From: Brachypodius melanocephalos
Lineage: Eukaryota; Chordata; Aves; Passeriformes; Pycnonotidae
Length of the DNA: 64,000 nucleotides
Assembly (NCBI GenBank): GCA_013398615.1
Contig: VZSR01001674.1
Span: 373,412 to 437,411, forward strand
Direction of reading: 5' to 3'
The notes beneath the pieces were generated by a model, which was given only the letters and a program-made list of their open reading frames with translations, made no database searches and was not told the DNA's origin. How positions within the stretch are numbered: the first letter of the stretch is position 1; every line of letters starts with the position of its first letter. Both the position numbers and the translations under genes were made by a program. Shown here piece by piece: positions 24,601-37,268 of this stretch.

Positions 24601-27600
24601 TCTGTATACTGGGCTTTAGCTGTCATGGATCAGAGTTGATAAAGTCACAGAAAACCGGCTTTGAGGGGATCTCTGGAGGTTGCTGAATTAGCTCTCCTGC
24701 CAACTTTGATCACACAGCAGGGACAAGCTGACTTTTGAAACTCTTCTTTATTGTTTATCTCCTCATGGAAATAAAAAGTATTCAGGAAATTGGAATCTTG
24801 ACTGTTAGGGAGTTCCCTGACTTTATTGTGTTGTCAATTTAAGTAAAGAAAACTGTTTTGGGAACTTATTAATATTTAATTTGATTTCTTCCAAAGGGCT
24901 GACTGCTGTAATTAGGGATTTTGTTAATGACCACACCAGAATGGCAGCTCCTTCCTTAGTTGTCCCATGGTCCCATTTTCAAGAGCCTTCAGAGGAAGCT
25001 GTTTCAGTCTGTTTGCTGGTTTTCTTAAGAGCTGATTTTTTTATTATTGTACATACTTGACTACCATCGTTCCACATTAATTCTGATTTGCAGTCTGTTT
25101 AATAAATTATTCTATGGTTCTGACTTTGTCACAGTAAAATTCTTGGCGGAGTAGGGGAAGGAACAATTTACTTCTGTGTTGTTTCTCCCCCTGTAGAAGT
25201 ACTCTAGGCAAAAAATGAAGTATTTGCTGCTTGGTTTATGGCCTTCTCCATTCTTAGCAGCTTTTGTTTTCATGTTTCCTACTAAATGTGACTTGGGATT
25301 TAATAGCCTGAATTTCAGCTGTTACCTTCTACAATGCCTTGTCTTTACCAGTAAACTGATTTAATGGGATTTTATATATATGTGGCTTTTCCTGGCAAAT
25401 CCTTAAAGTGCTTTTGAATCTGAAAAACTGTAACATCAAAATGATTCTTACTGTTCAGCGTGCGTCCTCCACGTATCTGAGTCATACCTGTTCGCTTTGG
25501 TAACAAAACATTTATTTTGTTACCATTAACCATGGTGAGTCACAGTAATGCAAAATGAAATTTGTGGGCTTCTCTGCTTTGCTTTTCTTTATAAACAAGA
25601 TGCAGCCTGAGATATCTTAAAAGAAAAAAAAGAACATTGTAGAGAATTTCTGGAATAAATGATTTCATGTCATAGCTGGGTTTTGGGGGTCCTTGGGGGA
25701 CATTTCTACTCCTTAATCAATTATTGATTTGCATAATAAATGAATTTGGGGTCAGAAGCAGGAGGAACAGCTCAAGCAGTGAGTCAGACAACCAAGATTT
25801 TGCTTCCTGCCCTTGTGATCATTCGCCCAGGTTCATATGTTTGGAAACCCTTCCTGTGGGGTGAGGGTGCCCATCTCCCAAGGGGACAGTGGTGAGCAAT
25901 CCCTTTCCTCCCCAGTTAACCTGGAGAAAGCCGTTGCCTGGCTTGTGTTCCTCTGGTAAGGTAGATGTGTGTTTTAGAAAATGAGACTGTTTATTAACTT
26001 GACCCGGTTGCCAGTTCCTTCTGCAACCTCCCATCCTTCTAGGGGAAAACCACAGGAAATTATTCTGCCTGTAGTAATACTGGTGCTCTGTGCAACCCTC
26101 CTCTCCTGTCCTTCAGGATGCCTCCCTGACCTTTTTCACACTATCCCCAGAAAACACTCATGCCTTTCAGGTCATTCCAGAATTAGTTTTAAACATTTGC
26201 AGCCTCCCAAACCACTTCCAGGCTTTTCTGGATACCAGCCCACCAGGATGTCCTTTTGGAGTCTTCTCTCTGCTTCCAAGGCCAGTCAATTTGGCTGCCA
26301 AACTTAAATCCATTCTCTTCATTTTCCTCATTATCCTGTGTCTGGCACCAAGCAGAGGAAGAGCCAAACCAAGTCTTCTCCACATGAAGGAATTGTCTCA
26401 CCCTGTCCTTTAGTTCTCTAATTCTTCAGGCATTTTTTGGCTGAAGAGCAGATTGATGTGTCTTTCAGATACAATCAGAATTTATGTTCCTGTTAATCAA
26501 TTATTGGCATGCATAAAGCTTTGTATGCCTAAAAAAATAATATTTAAACTTACCTTATCAGTGTTTTCAAGCTGGATTAGTTATAGCTGATCACAGTTGT
26601 AAATACACTTCAAGGGGTATAAAAGGTAATGCTCCTTGCACAGTTCTGAAATTATTTTGAAACAGTTAAAAAGCCTGTTGTCAAAGAAGATTATCTAATA
26701 AATGTTTGATTTTGTACCGTGTAGCTTTCCATCAGCATTGTATGTAAAACTGGAAAAGGTGATACTATCAGGGAGGAGAAGGAACTTTACAAAGATTCTG
26801 CTGCTCCCAGGAGTGTTTGGAAAAGAAAACAAACCTAAGGCACTTGGAAGGAGTTCAGGGATTTCTAATTAGATATGACATGCTATGATAAGTGATGTGA
26901 TATGATATATAGGCAAGATTATTCACCTTTTAAGTTCACTCTTCTGTATTCAAACCAAACTACTCTTCCCTGATTTACTCCAAGTCTTGAATTTAGTTCA
27001 CTGTCCCTGCCAGCCTGCCTTAGCAGCAGGGCAGTGTGTTGCCCTGGGGTTTGCAGGCTGCTCTGAGAACAAGATGTTTCCAGGAGAGCAGATGTTCCTT
27101 GTCCACCCACAGCGTCCTTGGTGCCCCGGCTGCTCCCGGCTCCCGCGGGAGGAACTGTGTGCCTTGGGTACAAATTCCTTACGTGCTGCTGGGGAAATGG
27201 TGTTTCTCAGCTGAGAAACTCCGTGGAGAGAATCCCAGCTGGACTCACTGCATGGTGCTCCCTGGATGGTTCCCTTCATGGCTCCTGAGCTGGCTGGCCT
27301 GCTGCTGGACAGTTCAGAAGGTAGGGAACAAATTTGCATTCATTGCTTTGCGTCCACAGAAAATTCAAGAAAACCAAGTTTTAAGAAATCCTAATAAATT
27401 ACTATGTCTGTCCTTCTTCAGGAAATCATTAAAAAATACTGTTCAAATATGTGGGAATAACTTGTTCCTAAAAACTTTCAACAGAGATTTCCACACTTTC
27501 CCCAGGCAGTCTTAGCTGTAATTTGGGTTATATAACATTTAAACTGTCTAACTTCCATCTTTCCCCTGCAGTTTAAGCCTCTGGTCTCTTGGCAATTTTT

Positions 27601-27700
27601 AGGTGAAGAACTTACTTTGCTACAAAAGGTGATAAATCTCCTGTACCTCTGAGTCTGTTATCACATCTCCGCTCTTCCTTTCTCCAGCCTCTGTAAATGC
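21601..27700. other. intron middle part, AT-rich single-copy DNA
   Basis: No gene is recognised. The segment 23600-24250 is AT-rich, non-repetitive and contains many TAAT-type cores, so it may include conserved non-coding elements. A GC-richer patch at about 26990-27330 carries longer open frames on both strands without domain signatures. Confidence 0.4.
25478..25786. promoter_or_regulatory. cluster of three AP-1 motifs around a hairpin
   Basis: TGAGTCA occurs at 25478-25484, 25536-25542 and 25780-25786. Between the first two lies a perfect inverted repeat with 11-base arms and a 6-base loop (25498-25525; arm core GGTAACAAAA). An octamer-like ATGCAAAAT lies just downstream near 25550. This could be an intronic enhancer. 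Confidence 0.3.
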
Positions 27701-27895
27701 AGTTCTTTCCGTCTTTCCACACAGATCTTGGTTTATATACCTTTGATGGCTCTTAATGTACTCCTCTGGACTTTTTGTATCTGGGCCTATTTTTTATTGA
27801 GAAGTGTCATCCAGAACAGGACACAGTGTTCCAGTAAAAGTTTGACCAGTCGTGCCTTGATATCTTGTTCTCAATCCCAAAGTTGCTAAAATATT
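27700..27895 (-). mobile_element. CR1 LINE fragment, reverse strand
   Basis: The + strand reads 'atccagaacaggacacagtg' followed by 'ttccagtaaaagtttgaccagt', the reverse complement of the CR1 segment 'ctggagtactgtgtccagttctgg'. Flanking sequence is more decayed, so the borders are approximate. Confidence 0.7.
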
Positions 27896-28109
27896 TTCAC
27901 AGTTGAGTAATTGGAAGGCAGCACATCAACTCCTTTACTGGCATGAATTTTACCTCAGCAGAAAATCTGGGCAAGGCGTCTGTTTATCAGAGAGTGTTTG
28001 AGGCTTTTCCGCTGCTGATGGGTAGGAAATGTCACAAGAACAACAGATCTCGTACTATTTTTACCAGTTCAGCTGTGATCTGCCAATTAAACCAAGCTGA
28101 TCATCCTTA

Positions 28110-28380
28110 TGGGCTCGTTCCTGTGAGAACTGCCACGATTTGGCGCAGTGCAGGGTGAGGTGTGCTCGAGCCACGCCATCCCATGGTAGGATAACGGCCA
28201 GGGTGGAGCTCTGTCCCCTTTCTCAGTATTTGGATGCGAAGCAAATGCGTTTTCTTTTCCTCTAACAGACCTGGGAGACCTGTGTTTTACCGTCTTACTT
28301 AAAGCAGGCTGTCATGTTTTCCCTAACCCCTCGTGTAGGTCCTGATAAGACAAAGATTTTTTCCACAGCACCGAGTGCTT
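28110..28380. other. intronic CpG cluster
   Basis: About eleven CpG occur in 270 bases of otherwise CpG-poor intron. It may be a small hypomethylated element. No motif identifies its role. Confidence 0.25.
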
Positions 28381-28844
28381 GCTGACTCACCCTCAGGCTG
28401 GGCTACCAGCAAGCCCCAGATCTTCTTCTCTGCAAGAAACTTAGGTTAGTGCCGTTGATTATTCCACCCCAAAAGCACTGCTTTGTGGGTATTGTAAGTG
28501 AATTGCCTCCTGTTTGGTTCAGGTTATTCCTCTAATTCAATTTCCTTTTGAATTTCAGCTCTCCAGCAGGCAGTGCAGCAGTTTGATGAGTGCAAATTTA
28601 CAGTCTGAACAGGTTGTGGAATTTGATCGGTATAAATTTCACCTTAAACATATATTCATAACCCCTGTGAAAATAATCACTCAAAACGTAATTAACCCAA
28701 TTGCCTTTTCTAATTCCTCACAGATGTGCTTTAAGAATGAAAAAGCCTGCAGCTTAAATATATTTATTCCAAATCTTTCATTTTACAACTCGAATTTGCC
28801 AAATCAGTTTTCAGGGTTAGTTAAAGAAATCATATGGGCATAAC

Positions 28845-28950
28845 ATAAAATGGTTTGGCTTGAAAGGGACCTTGCAGCTTATCTTGGTCCACCCCCTGCC
28901 ATGGGCAGGGACACCTTCCACTATCCCAGGTTGCTCCAAACCCTGTCACC
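28845..28950 (-). mobile_element. CR1 LINE 3' end fragment, reverse strand
   Basis: The + strand shows 'aaaatggtttggcttgaaag', 'ggaccttgcagcttatcttg', 'ccctgccatgggcaggga' and 'caccttccactatcccaggt'. This is the reverse complement of the CR1 3' tail and is well preserved over about 100 bases. Confidence 0.9.
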
Positions 28951-30820
28951 CACTCACAGTAAAATGTCTTTTTCATGATGCCTTTTTCAGCCTTGAGCTT
29001 TTGGAGTCTTGGATGTTTATGTGTTTTGAGCTTGTTTTGTTTCTGAGGTGTTTCTGCTCTCCCTTCCCTGTGTTTCTGGTTCATTTAACAAAATAATGAT
29101 CTCGAGTTTTGGCGTTCCAATGTGAAATGACCCATGCCATTGTCCATGCATCCTGCTCTGCTGGAGTGTCACTGGATGTCGCCTGCAGGTATTAAATAAA
29201 GATAAGAATAGGCCAGTTGTTCCATCTTCATTTGTTTCGGTATTCCTCTGAAGAAATGAGGCGGGCAGTTTCCCAAATGAGCAGACAGAGCCTTCTCTGT
29301 AGCTGCGGTGGTGTGCTGAGGCCGGCAGGACAAGGCTGGAACAAGCCGGGAATCCGGGCTGTCCTGATCTGAATCTTGACTGTGGACCTGTGACAGTGAG
29401 CGAGGAAGGGTTTGTCTTTCACAAGTTTTAAAAGAGGGAGTTGCTGGATTATATGTCATCACAAAAAATGGTCTGTATTGCAGGTCAGGGTGCTGGTAAG
29501 TCAAATGCAGGGCCAGAAAACTAATAGACAGCTACAGCTCCAGTATTCAAAAATACAAGTATGTTTGTACTCTTTAAAATTCTTATTTCTCTGCTGAGCA
29601 AAGACCAATTTCATGATTTAATGGACATTGACATATAAAGACTTTTTCTCAAAAGACCAGTTGAGGCTTTTGGATCTTTTGGGGTAGATATATGGTGCTT
29701 AACAGCAAGAACATTTCCTACAAAATTACTGCTGGGCCTTCATTAGGTTTTAAAGATTAGAGATGACCAATTAGGCACGCTCCAGGTGTTTCCTCTGCTA
29801 TAGGTAATACTGGTTTTTATTAGAATTATGACTTTTATTTGCTTTTGAATCATGTCCAGCAAAATGAAATTATCAGTCGTTATCAGTGAATTGGATTTTG
29901 GTTTTGGGAAGAAACCATGCGTGCTCTTATTTGTGCATAAGAGTTTCTTCCTTGCCAAAAAGCCATGGATTATGATGAGGAAGGGGGAAAAAATAATTCC
30001 TCACCAGAGTAAAACATAAAAGATATAGATACAGCTATAGATAGATATAGATATATAAATTGCCTTTTATAAACTGGCATTGCTGAAGAGGGCAAGGTCT
30101 GTTGGTCAGCCATTCTTCTATGGAAAGTAAATGTGCTGTCTCACTTGAACTCAGTCTTCTGGCAACCAATGTGCATGGCCAGAGTAGTTGGCTTTAAAAA
30201 AACACAGCAAAAGTGTACAAAGAAAACCCCCACCCTTGTCTAGCCTAATTCCCTTGGCTCACATAAGGGAAATTTTGAATTTAGCAAATGGAACAAGTGT
30301 GCTCCAAGCCTGATCTGTTTGGGAGCAGTTGATAAATTGTGTCAAAACAGTCCTGCGTACTTGGAATTAAATCCTGCACATTTCTGAAGAAACACTTGCA
30401 AATATTACCACTCTGCAGAAGTGTCTGAAACAGTTGGTGCTGATGCAACACTGGCCAGGCAGGAATGGAATTAAAATATTTCCTCTCTGCCGTCTGCTCG
30501 AAGTTTATCAGCTGCTGATACCATAGAGAAACTTGGTCTGTCTATGGTACCCTGATCCAAACTGAAAATATTTTCCTGCATAAACATTTTTTAAAGAAAT
30601 CTTTCAGCAACTCGAGCTTTCACAGCGATGCTTTAATTGCAGTCAGTGTTTCTCCCCACAAAACTCAGCATAAATAAAGACTTGTTTCACTCTTCTTGTG
30701 GTTCAGAAAATGTAATTTTAATTTTTAATTTTTTTTTTAAAATTCTTTTTGCCAGAGACATCCAGTGTGTGTACTTGCTCTCCCACTGTGTGCTGGGTGA
30801 GTGTATGTAACCTGTGTGGG
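28951..30820. other. intron stretch without gene
   Basis: Nothing coding is recognised. It holds an ATAGAT/ATATAG simple repeat at about 30021-30058 and T/A-rich sequence at 30717-30745. Confidence 0.5.
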
Positions 30821-30869
30821 AGGGTGTGCTCCGTGCTTTCCTTTGCCTTTCTATCCTGTCCAGCCAGTG

Positions 30870-30990
30870 ATGCTCCATTAGCATCAGGGACTAGAACTCT
30901 GCTGGCCCTGCCATACCAGGGGCATTGGAACCAGCTGATCTTTCAGGTTCCTTCCAACCCAAACCATTATGTGATTCCATTTTTCTAATT
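30870..30990 (+). mobile_element. CR1 LINE 3' end fragment
   Basis: The sequence 'ggaaccagctgatctttcag' followed by 'gttccttccaacccaaacca' and a 'ttatgtgattcca' tail matches the CR1 3' terminus. The part upstream is degraded. Confidence 0.82.
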
Positions 30991-32468
30991 CTATCATTTT
31001 CCACTAGTGTATTTTGACACTGATACAGCTTCAGTTTGTTATCTAGATGCACCTAAATTTAGGAGCCAGTGAAACCAGTATTCACAAGATTTTGTTTAAT
31101 ACACACGGTTTTGCCATGGTTAAACCAGAAATAATTCATTAAACACAAAATGTCATTCCCTTGAAGCTATAATTTGATATACCTCTTAGAAATAAAAGTG
31201 TGGATTTTCTTAACTAACTTGCTTAGTTAAATAAATCTAAATAAGCCCATACAGTCCCCTTAGGTGAGGAGTAGGTGCTTGAAGACAGGAAGTAGATGCA
31301 AAACAGAGAAATGCACCTGCAGCATCACACGAAATTCTAAATGCAGCTGAACTCTGTGTTCCTTCCCGTTCTCTGTCCCCTGCTGGGATTGTGTCTGTGT
31401 GGTACAACTGGAGATTGGCATGCCAGGAACATGGCAGGGAGAGAACAGATTGCTTCCCTTCACTGACACAGAGGATTTAACCTATTTATGGCACTCGGGT
31501 GTCGGTACAGAAAAAGCCAAGCGTGCCCAGGCTGTGCTGATACCACTTGTTCTGAATTCACACCTCATCAATCCATTATTTCAGGAAATGAGGGAAGAAA
31601 GGAATCGTGTCTTAACTGGAGTAGGTGGATGATAATGCCAGGCAAGCAAGAGGCCAACCCGTGCCTGAGCCAACGGCAAAACTTTATCTGGGAAGGAAAA
31701 TGTGATTTTCTGACCTGTGATTGTCACCACGAACGTGGGGAAAGTCCCTGAGCCACGGACACTGCGGCTTCTTGGGTCTTGTTTTTGCTGCTTCAGCTGC
31801 TGGCTTGCTTTAGGATGGAAAACTGCAATGTGCAGGCACACTGTTTAATTTTTATCACTTCTCTGCAGGAAAATAAACTACCTGCAGGTAGAGAAAGGCC
31901 ATCAAATGCTTTTTAAAAAGCAGCTGAAGCTGTGGCCATGACTGGGAAGAATTTTGACGTAGGAGTTATTAAGGTGGGAGAAGTGGAATTTTTAAAGCAC
32001 ATTCCTGAGGGAGTGAGTGGGAGAAATCATTCTGTCTGCTGAGAGTAGGAAATAATGTGTGTGCATTTTGGAGGTTTATTAGAAGGCAAAGTGTGCTTTG
32101 TGTGATTCCATTTGTTTAGCTACTTAATTCAAATCTATCTCTTCCATCTGTAGGCTGATCAAGAGCTCCATAGTATTCAGGCACTTGAAAATTTTAACCT
32201 TTGTCAAATTGTTGTTTTGTTGCATTTTCTTGTCTCAGTACACCTTGGAAATTGCAGATTCAAGGAGAGAATGAGAATTTTCTTCTCTTTTTTTTTTCAT
32301 CCCTAGGGAATGCAGGAATAAAGAAAAATTGTTCTTTTCAGCCAGAAAAGCAAAATAAAAACAAAAGAATGGGCAACAAACAAAGCTTTTAATTTTGTTG
32401 GCTTCAGTATTGTGTTTCTTACCAGCAGAATATCTGCAGCTGTATTAGCTACGTTATTACCTATGGTA
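30991..32468. other. intron stretch without gene
   Basis: Ordinary AT-rich intron with no recognisable exon or long repeat. Short T runs occur near 32289-32299. Confidence 0.5.
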
Positions 32469-32602
32469 TAGGTGATGCTAGGGCTTGGATGGTCTTGGAG
32501 CAGCCTGCTCTAGTGGAAGCTTCCCTGCCCATGGCAGAGAGCTTGGAACTGGATAAGCCCTAAGGCCCCTCCAAGCCAAATCATTCTGTGATTTCATGGC
32601 CC
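32469..32602 (+). mobile_element. CR1 LINE 3' end fragment
   Basis: CR1 landmarks are clear: 'ggagcagcctgctctagtgg', 'ttccctgcccatggcagaga', 'cttggaactggataagccct', then 'tccaagccaaatcattctgt' with a 'gatttcatgg' tail. Confidence 0.9.
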
Positions 32603-35600
32603 CAGTGAGGAAACACCAGTGACCCCGAGAGGCTTTTATTCCAGCACATAAAATCCTTAAATGTGGCTGATGCAAAGGATATTTGTAGGCTCAGAAGGAA
32701 TACTGAGGAGAGATTTTTCTGGAGCAAATGAAATAAAAATGAGGTTTTATTTGTTCACAAGCGAATGCTCTGAATCACGGTGAGGCTAACATCTTAATTT
32801 TGAGTCCAGCTGGGAAGGAGTTGGAACAGCAATTTCTGACCCTATACAGGGAATACAGGTACTCTCAGAAGAAAAAGAGGTGTTTGCTTGTCAGACCAAG
32901 CCTTCCAGCTTAGATCCTAGAACTGCAATTGGCTGTATTTTTAAGCACGGGCTTTCATCCTTCATCCCATAGGAATGAGAATGAAGACAGATGGGAAGAA
33001 GGGATGGGGGAAGAAAAAATCCAAACAAAGGCACTTTTCCTGAACTGGAACAGACTGGAGGATTCTAGAAAATGTAGTCAGTGCAGAGCTACTTACCAGT
33101 GATGGACTGGGATGGTTCCATGGGCTGTGTTAAATGCCTTATATTAGGTATTTGTTTTTCCATAATTCTAGGAAATCTTGTGCACTTTGTGAAGCACCAG
33201 ATGTTAGCGTGGGATTGCTTTGGAACAACCTGGGTGTCACTGGCACCTAGAGATAATTCCAGATATGCAGTAACATCCATAGACATACCTAGCCATTATT
33301 TTTGCTGGTGAAAATCAGGATTTACATTACTCCACACTGAAAGAGGAGCTGTTCTTCCCTTTTTCCTTTTCTTATTTTTTCTGTGGGGGTGGCTAACTAA
33401 AAGCATATAAAGAATGAATTAAAAGCTGTTTGCGCTTTATGCCTTTAATATATCAGAATGCCAACGTCTGCAGCAACCTCGCTATTAACATTAAGTGGAA
33501 ATTTATTGTCCTTGGAGTTGACTTGCAGCATTGGCAACAAACAGAATTACTGTTGTGGGGTTTATGTTGGGTTTTATATGACAGCCCAGGATAATGCATT
33601 TCTCAAAGCACTTGAGATGCAATTTCAGAGAGGCAAATGAGAATCAGTCAATGGGTCAGAGCAACACAGTTCAAAGGCCCATAGTTCATAAAATATTTAT
33701 GTGCTGTTATAAAAGTAAAGAGGAAAGGGAGCTTATGTAACATACCAAAAAAATGAAGAGCCAGCAGAAAACTTCCTCTCTCATCCCACAACTGAACTGA
33801 ACTTACATATTTCCAGAGAAAGTGCATCCAGCCATGGCTTTTCCACAGCTATCCCAGGATGTCTGACATTTCAAATCCAGTAATTCAGTTCTTTGCTATT
33901 CTGTTGTTCCTAGATGGATGCATCATGTCCAAGCTATGCTCACTGTGACCAGCTGCAGAAAACTAGTTTGCCACAAGATGTTTTTGTTGGTTTTTTAAGT
34001 ATAACAATGTAATTGCAAGGGAAACAGAGAAGGAGGAGAGCAAATATATATATCAGAAAATAAACTGGATGGTTTAAATTCTAATGACATTTTGAAGTAA
34101 ATCACCCCAAAACACCACAATCCCCCTAAACAGAAAAAAAATTCTGAACTTCCAGGCAATGTAAACCCGAGAGGAAATTTTGTTGCCTGTTAGCTGGCTC
34201 ATGGTGTCCTTTACACTGTTGTTGCCTATTGTCACCTCCCCTGCATTTTGGTTTTGAACACACAGGCTTGAGCCGGGGTTTGAGCAGCAGATGCTTGACT
34301 TTAACACAAATAATAGCAAAGAAGTCAGTCCTGCAGTTTGTCGAGCACTGCTCATGAAAAGCTGGGCATGAAATGGACTGTTGAGGAATTTTACAGTCAG
34401 GCAGCCAGATTACCAGAATTCAAAATACATTAAGTGCTGAATATTGAATAAGCCAACTGGGAGAGTTCGTGAAGCACCAAGGCAGTGTGGTTAAGTTGCG
34501 GGGGCACATTCATAGAACAAGTTGAAAATGTGTTTTATAGTGTGCACCCACTGCTGTGAGAAACCTGGTGAGGTGATCCTGGCCAAGCCCGGTGCACTGA
34601 CAGTGTATCAAAAGTTGGCAGTGACTTACTGCACTGCCTTTGTGCAGCTGTACGCAGGGGTTTGGATTTACCTGTTTGGTGGGATGAGTTCTGCGCTGCT
34701 GTCACTACTGGGACAATGCAGATAAGAATGTTGTCACCAAGTGAGCTGACAGGCTCCCTGCAGCGTTCACAGCTTCCTCTGGCTCCTTGTGTCCTGTGTG
34801 ACCCGTTGGACCTACACCCCACAGATTTGTTTAGGGAATGGCAGTCTGAGCAGATGTGATGTTGTGGTTGCAGCAGCATTGCTGCCATGTTCCCATCCCC
34901 TGAACACAGGCACTGCTCTGTGGTGGTGTCACCACTCATCACCTCTCTGTGCTGTGGGACAGTCTTAGCAGATGCACTGCTACACAATGTCAGCAAATTG
35001 CTGTGGGGTTGATTTGCTCCTCCTTTAACCTTCCTGGCTTCTGAAGAGGAAAGAAATATTTAGCTTTTTCACTCAAGACAGATGCAAAACATGCCTGATT
35101 CTTGCCACTTCTCCTTCCCTCTTTTCCCTTTACAATCTTCACAATTTCTAGATTTCTATTCCTACCCAGAGAAGAATATTGAAAACAAGAAGAACAGATT
35201 CTAAATGATGATGCTTTGTTCAGCATTACACCATTTTGTTAATTTTGATGTTATTGCCGGGATTGCTAACCGGGATTGCTAACCACTGAAGTACGTAATT
35301 TCACAACCTGGACAGGATGTGAATGATTTGGAAGCTGCAAATTAATTACTGATTGAGTAACTTCCTACAGAGTTAATTGTGCTTGGATGGGTTATGACCT
35401 TGCTGTCATATTTTTCCAGCTAGTGCTTGGCTCCCACTGGAAGGCCTTGGGTTGGAGACCAAATGTGTAGGAGCTGCTTTTCTGTGATGGTGATAATTTC
35501 AGTTTGGCACCTCTGAGAAAACAGAGCATGTCCTTTTCACCTTGAAGGACCAGATTATTTTAAAGGAAACTTAATAATGCAGGCTGGGAATCAGTGGTCT

Positions 35601-36985
35601 TTTGTTAGTTCCTGTAACTTCTATTGATTTCATGGAGACTTAGGCAACTTTTTGAGAATCCCTATTTGTGTCTTTAGCTGTAAAAAATAGAGACTCATTT
35701 GTAAAATTCCTTTGGAAGTGCACTTAAATGTCAGTTCAAGAGCAGCCAGTTGATTAGACCCATCCCATTCAAGAAAGCTCTTCTGTCACCAAGGAATTTA
35801 AACAGGTGTAGAAGCTCTATCCATCCAAAGGTATCTTCTCAAGTCAGAGCTCCATAGCTATTCAGTGAATCACACACTGATAAATGCTAAACGTGTGTCC
35901 CTTTCTCCGGAGCAACTAGTGTTTCTCAAAGAATCACTACTTACACCTTTTATTTTTAATTTTTAATGAGTGATCTTCATTTTCTGGGGGGTGTCTGCCC
36001 TTAAATCCCTCCTCACAGGGTATGTGATGCACTCTACTTAAATATTTTCAGACAGAGGGAGAAAGCCCCACAGAAGACAGCATGCAGTGCTGATGGTATC
36101 TCTACGTAGGTTCCATTAGTATATTAGGAGTTGCTGGATATGTTGAATGCACACTGCCAAAACCTTGTGTGTGTCACATTTACACCTCACTTATCCAGCT
36201 CACTCTGTTACGTGAGTCATTTTTGTGGTATTTTGTCTGGGATCAAAATCACCTCTTAGCATCTTAAATAAGGCACAGCTTCATTAATGCATTAACATTT
36301 TATAGCCAATATCTTATGTATGCTTTGTCTGCTTTTATACATAATTGCTAGGCATGTAAGAGACTCTGTTTCTAGATTTTTGTTGGACCAGCAGCGATAG
36401 GGCACCTGTTTCCATTCTGCCCTCTATTTTATGCTCCATTTTGTTTCCAGGGGTGTTGCATCGCAGCCTTGGTTCCTGTTAGGCTTTTGGACACTGCCTC
36501 AGTGCAAGCAGCGAAGCAAGATGGGAGTGAGGAGCAGTGTGAATGAGAGTTAGGAGGGATTAGGGAGGGCGGCAGTGACATCCAAGAGAGCACTGCTTGT
36601 TTTGCTAAGCCGGATTTAGGAGGGAAATAAAGAAGCCTTTTCCCGAATCTCTTCATTATTCGTCGCACAGTGGCCTAGAAACAGATGTGCTGTTAACCTC
36701 TGTCCCATGTTAACTCAGCTTGTTCCCTTCCCTGGTGTGGGAGGCTGAGGGGGAGATGGAAATGCAGCGAGGTGGTGCCAGGGGGCTTGGCAGTGTCCGT
36801 GCCATGGCACCTTGCAGCCATCGAATGTGACACGGAGAGTTCTCTAATTCCATCTCGTTCCTACTCTGCACAGCAGCCTCACATTTCTCTTAGCCCTTGC
36901 CAAATTTGGGCAGGGAGCAAAGGTAGCAACTCAAATCCATTGGTACAGGAGCAGAGAAATCCCTGTGAAGTACCACAGAGCTTCA
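32603..36985. other. intron stretch without gene
   Basis: No gene is recognised. A perfect tandem duplication of the 13-mer CCGGGATTGCTAA lies at 35257-35282. An open frame of 153 codons on the - strand at 34535-34996 has no domain signature and overlaps other open frames, so it is taken as chance. Confidence 0.45.
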
Positions 36986-36989
36986 TCAA

Positions 36990-37268
36990 GGACCACAGGA
37001 CAAGAGGGAGGGGCCTCAAGTTGTGCCAGGGGAGAGCTTAGGTTGGATAGTAGGAAAAATTTCTTCACCCAAAGGATTGTCAAGCTCTGGAAGCATCTGA
37101 AGCTCAAGTCACCACCCCTAAAGAGATTTCAAAGACACGTAGGTGTGGCACTGAGGGACATGGTTTAGCAGTCCCTGTGGCACTTAGGGACATGGTTTAG
37201 CAGTGGAATTGGCATTGTCAGGTCACTGATTGGACTCGATCCTAAAAGTCTTTTCCAACCATGGGTCA
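36990..37268 (+). mobile_element. CR1 LINE fragment with internal duplication
   Basis: It follows CR1 over about 280 bases: 'gaggggcctcaagttgtgcc', 'aggggagagcttaggttgga', 'aaaaatttcttcacccaaag', 'gattgtcaagctctggaa', 'tggcactgagggacatggtt', and ends 'gtcttttccaacca'. A 33-base segment around GTGGCACTGAGGGACATGG is tandemly duplicated, starting at 37144 and again at 37177. Confidence 0.9.

Noticed and set aside
27036..27515. 159-codon + strand open frame in the intron
   Set aside because: No recognisable domain, overlapped by open frames on both strands, and composition-driven. It lies within the ARSJ intron with no convincing splice pair.
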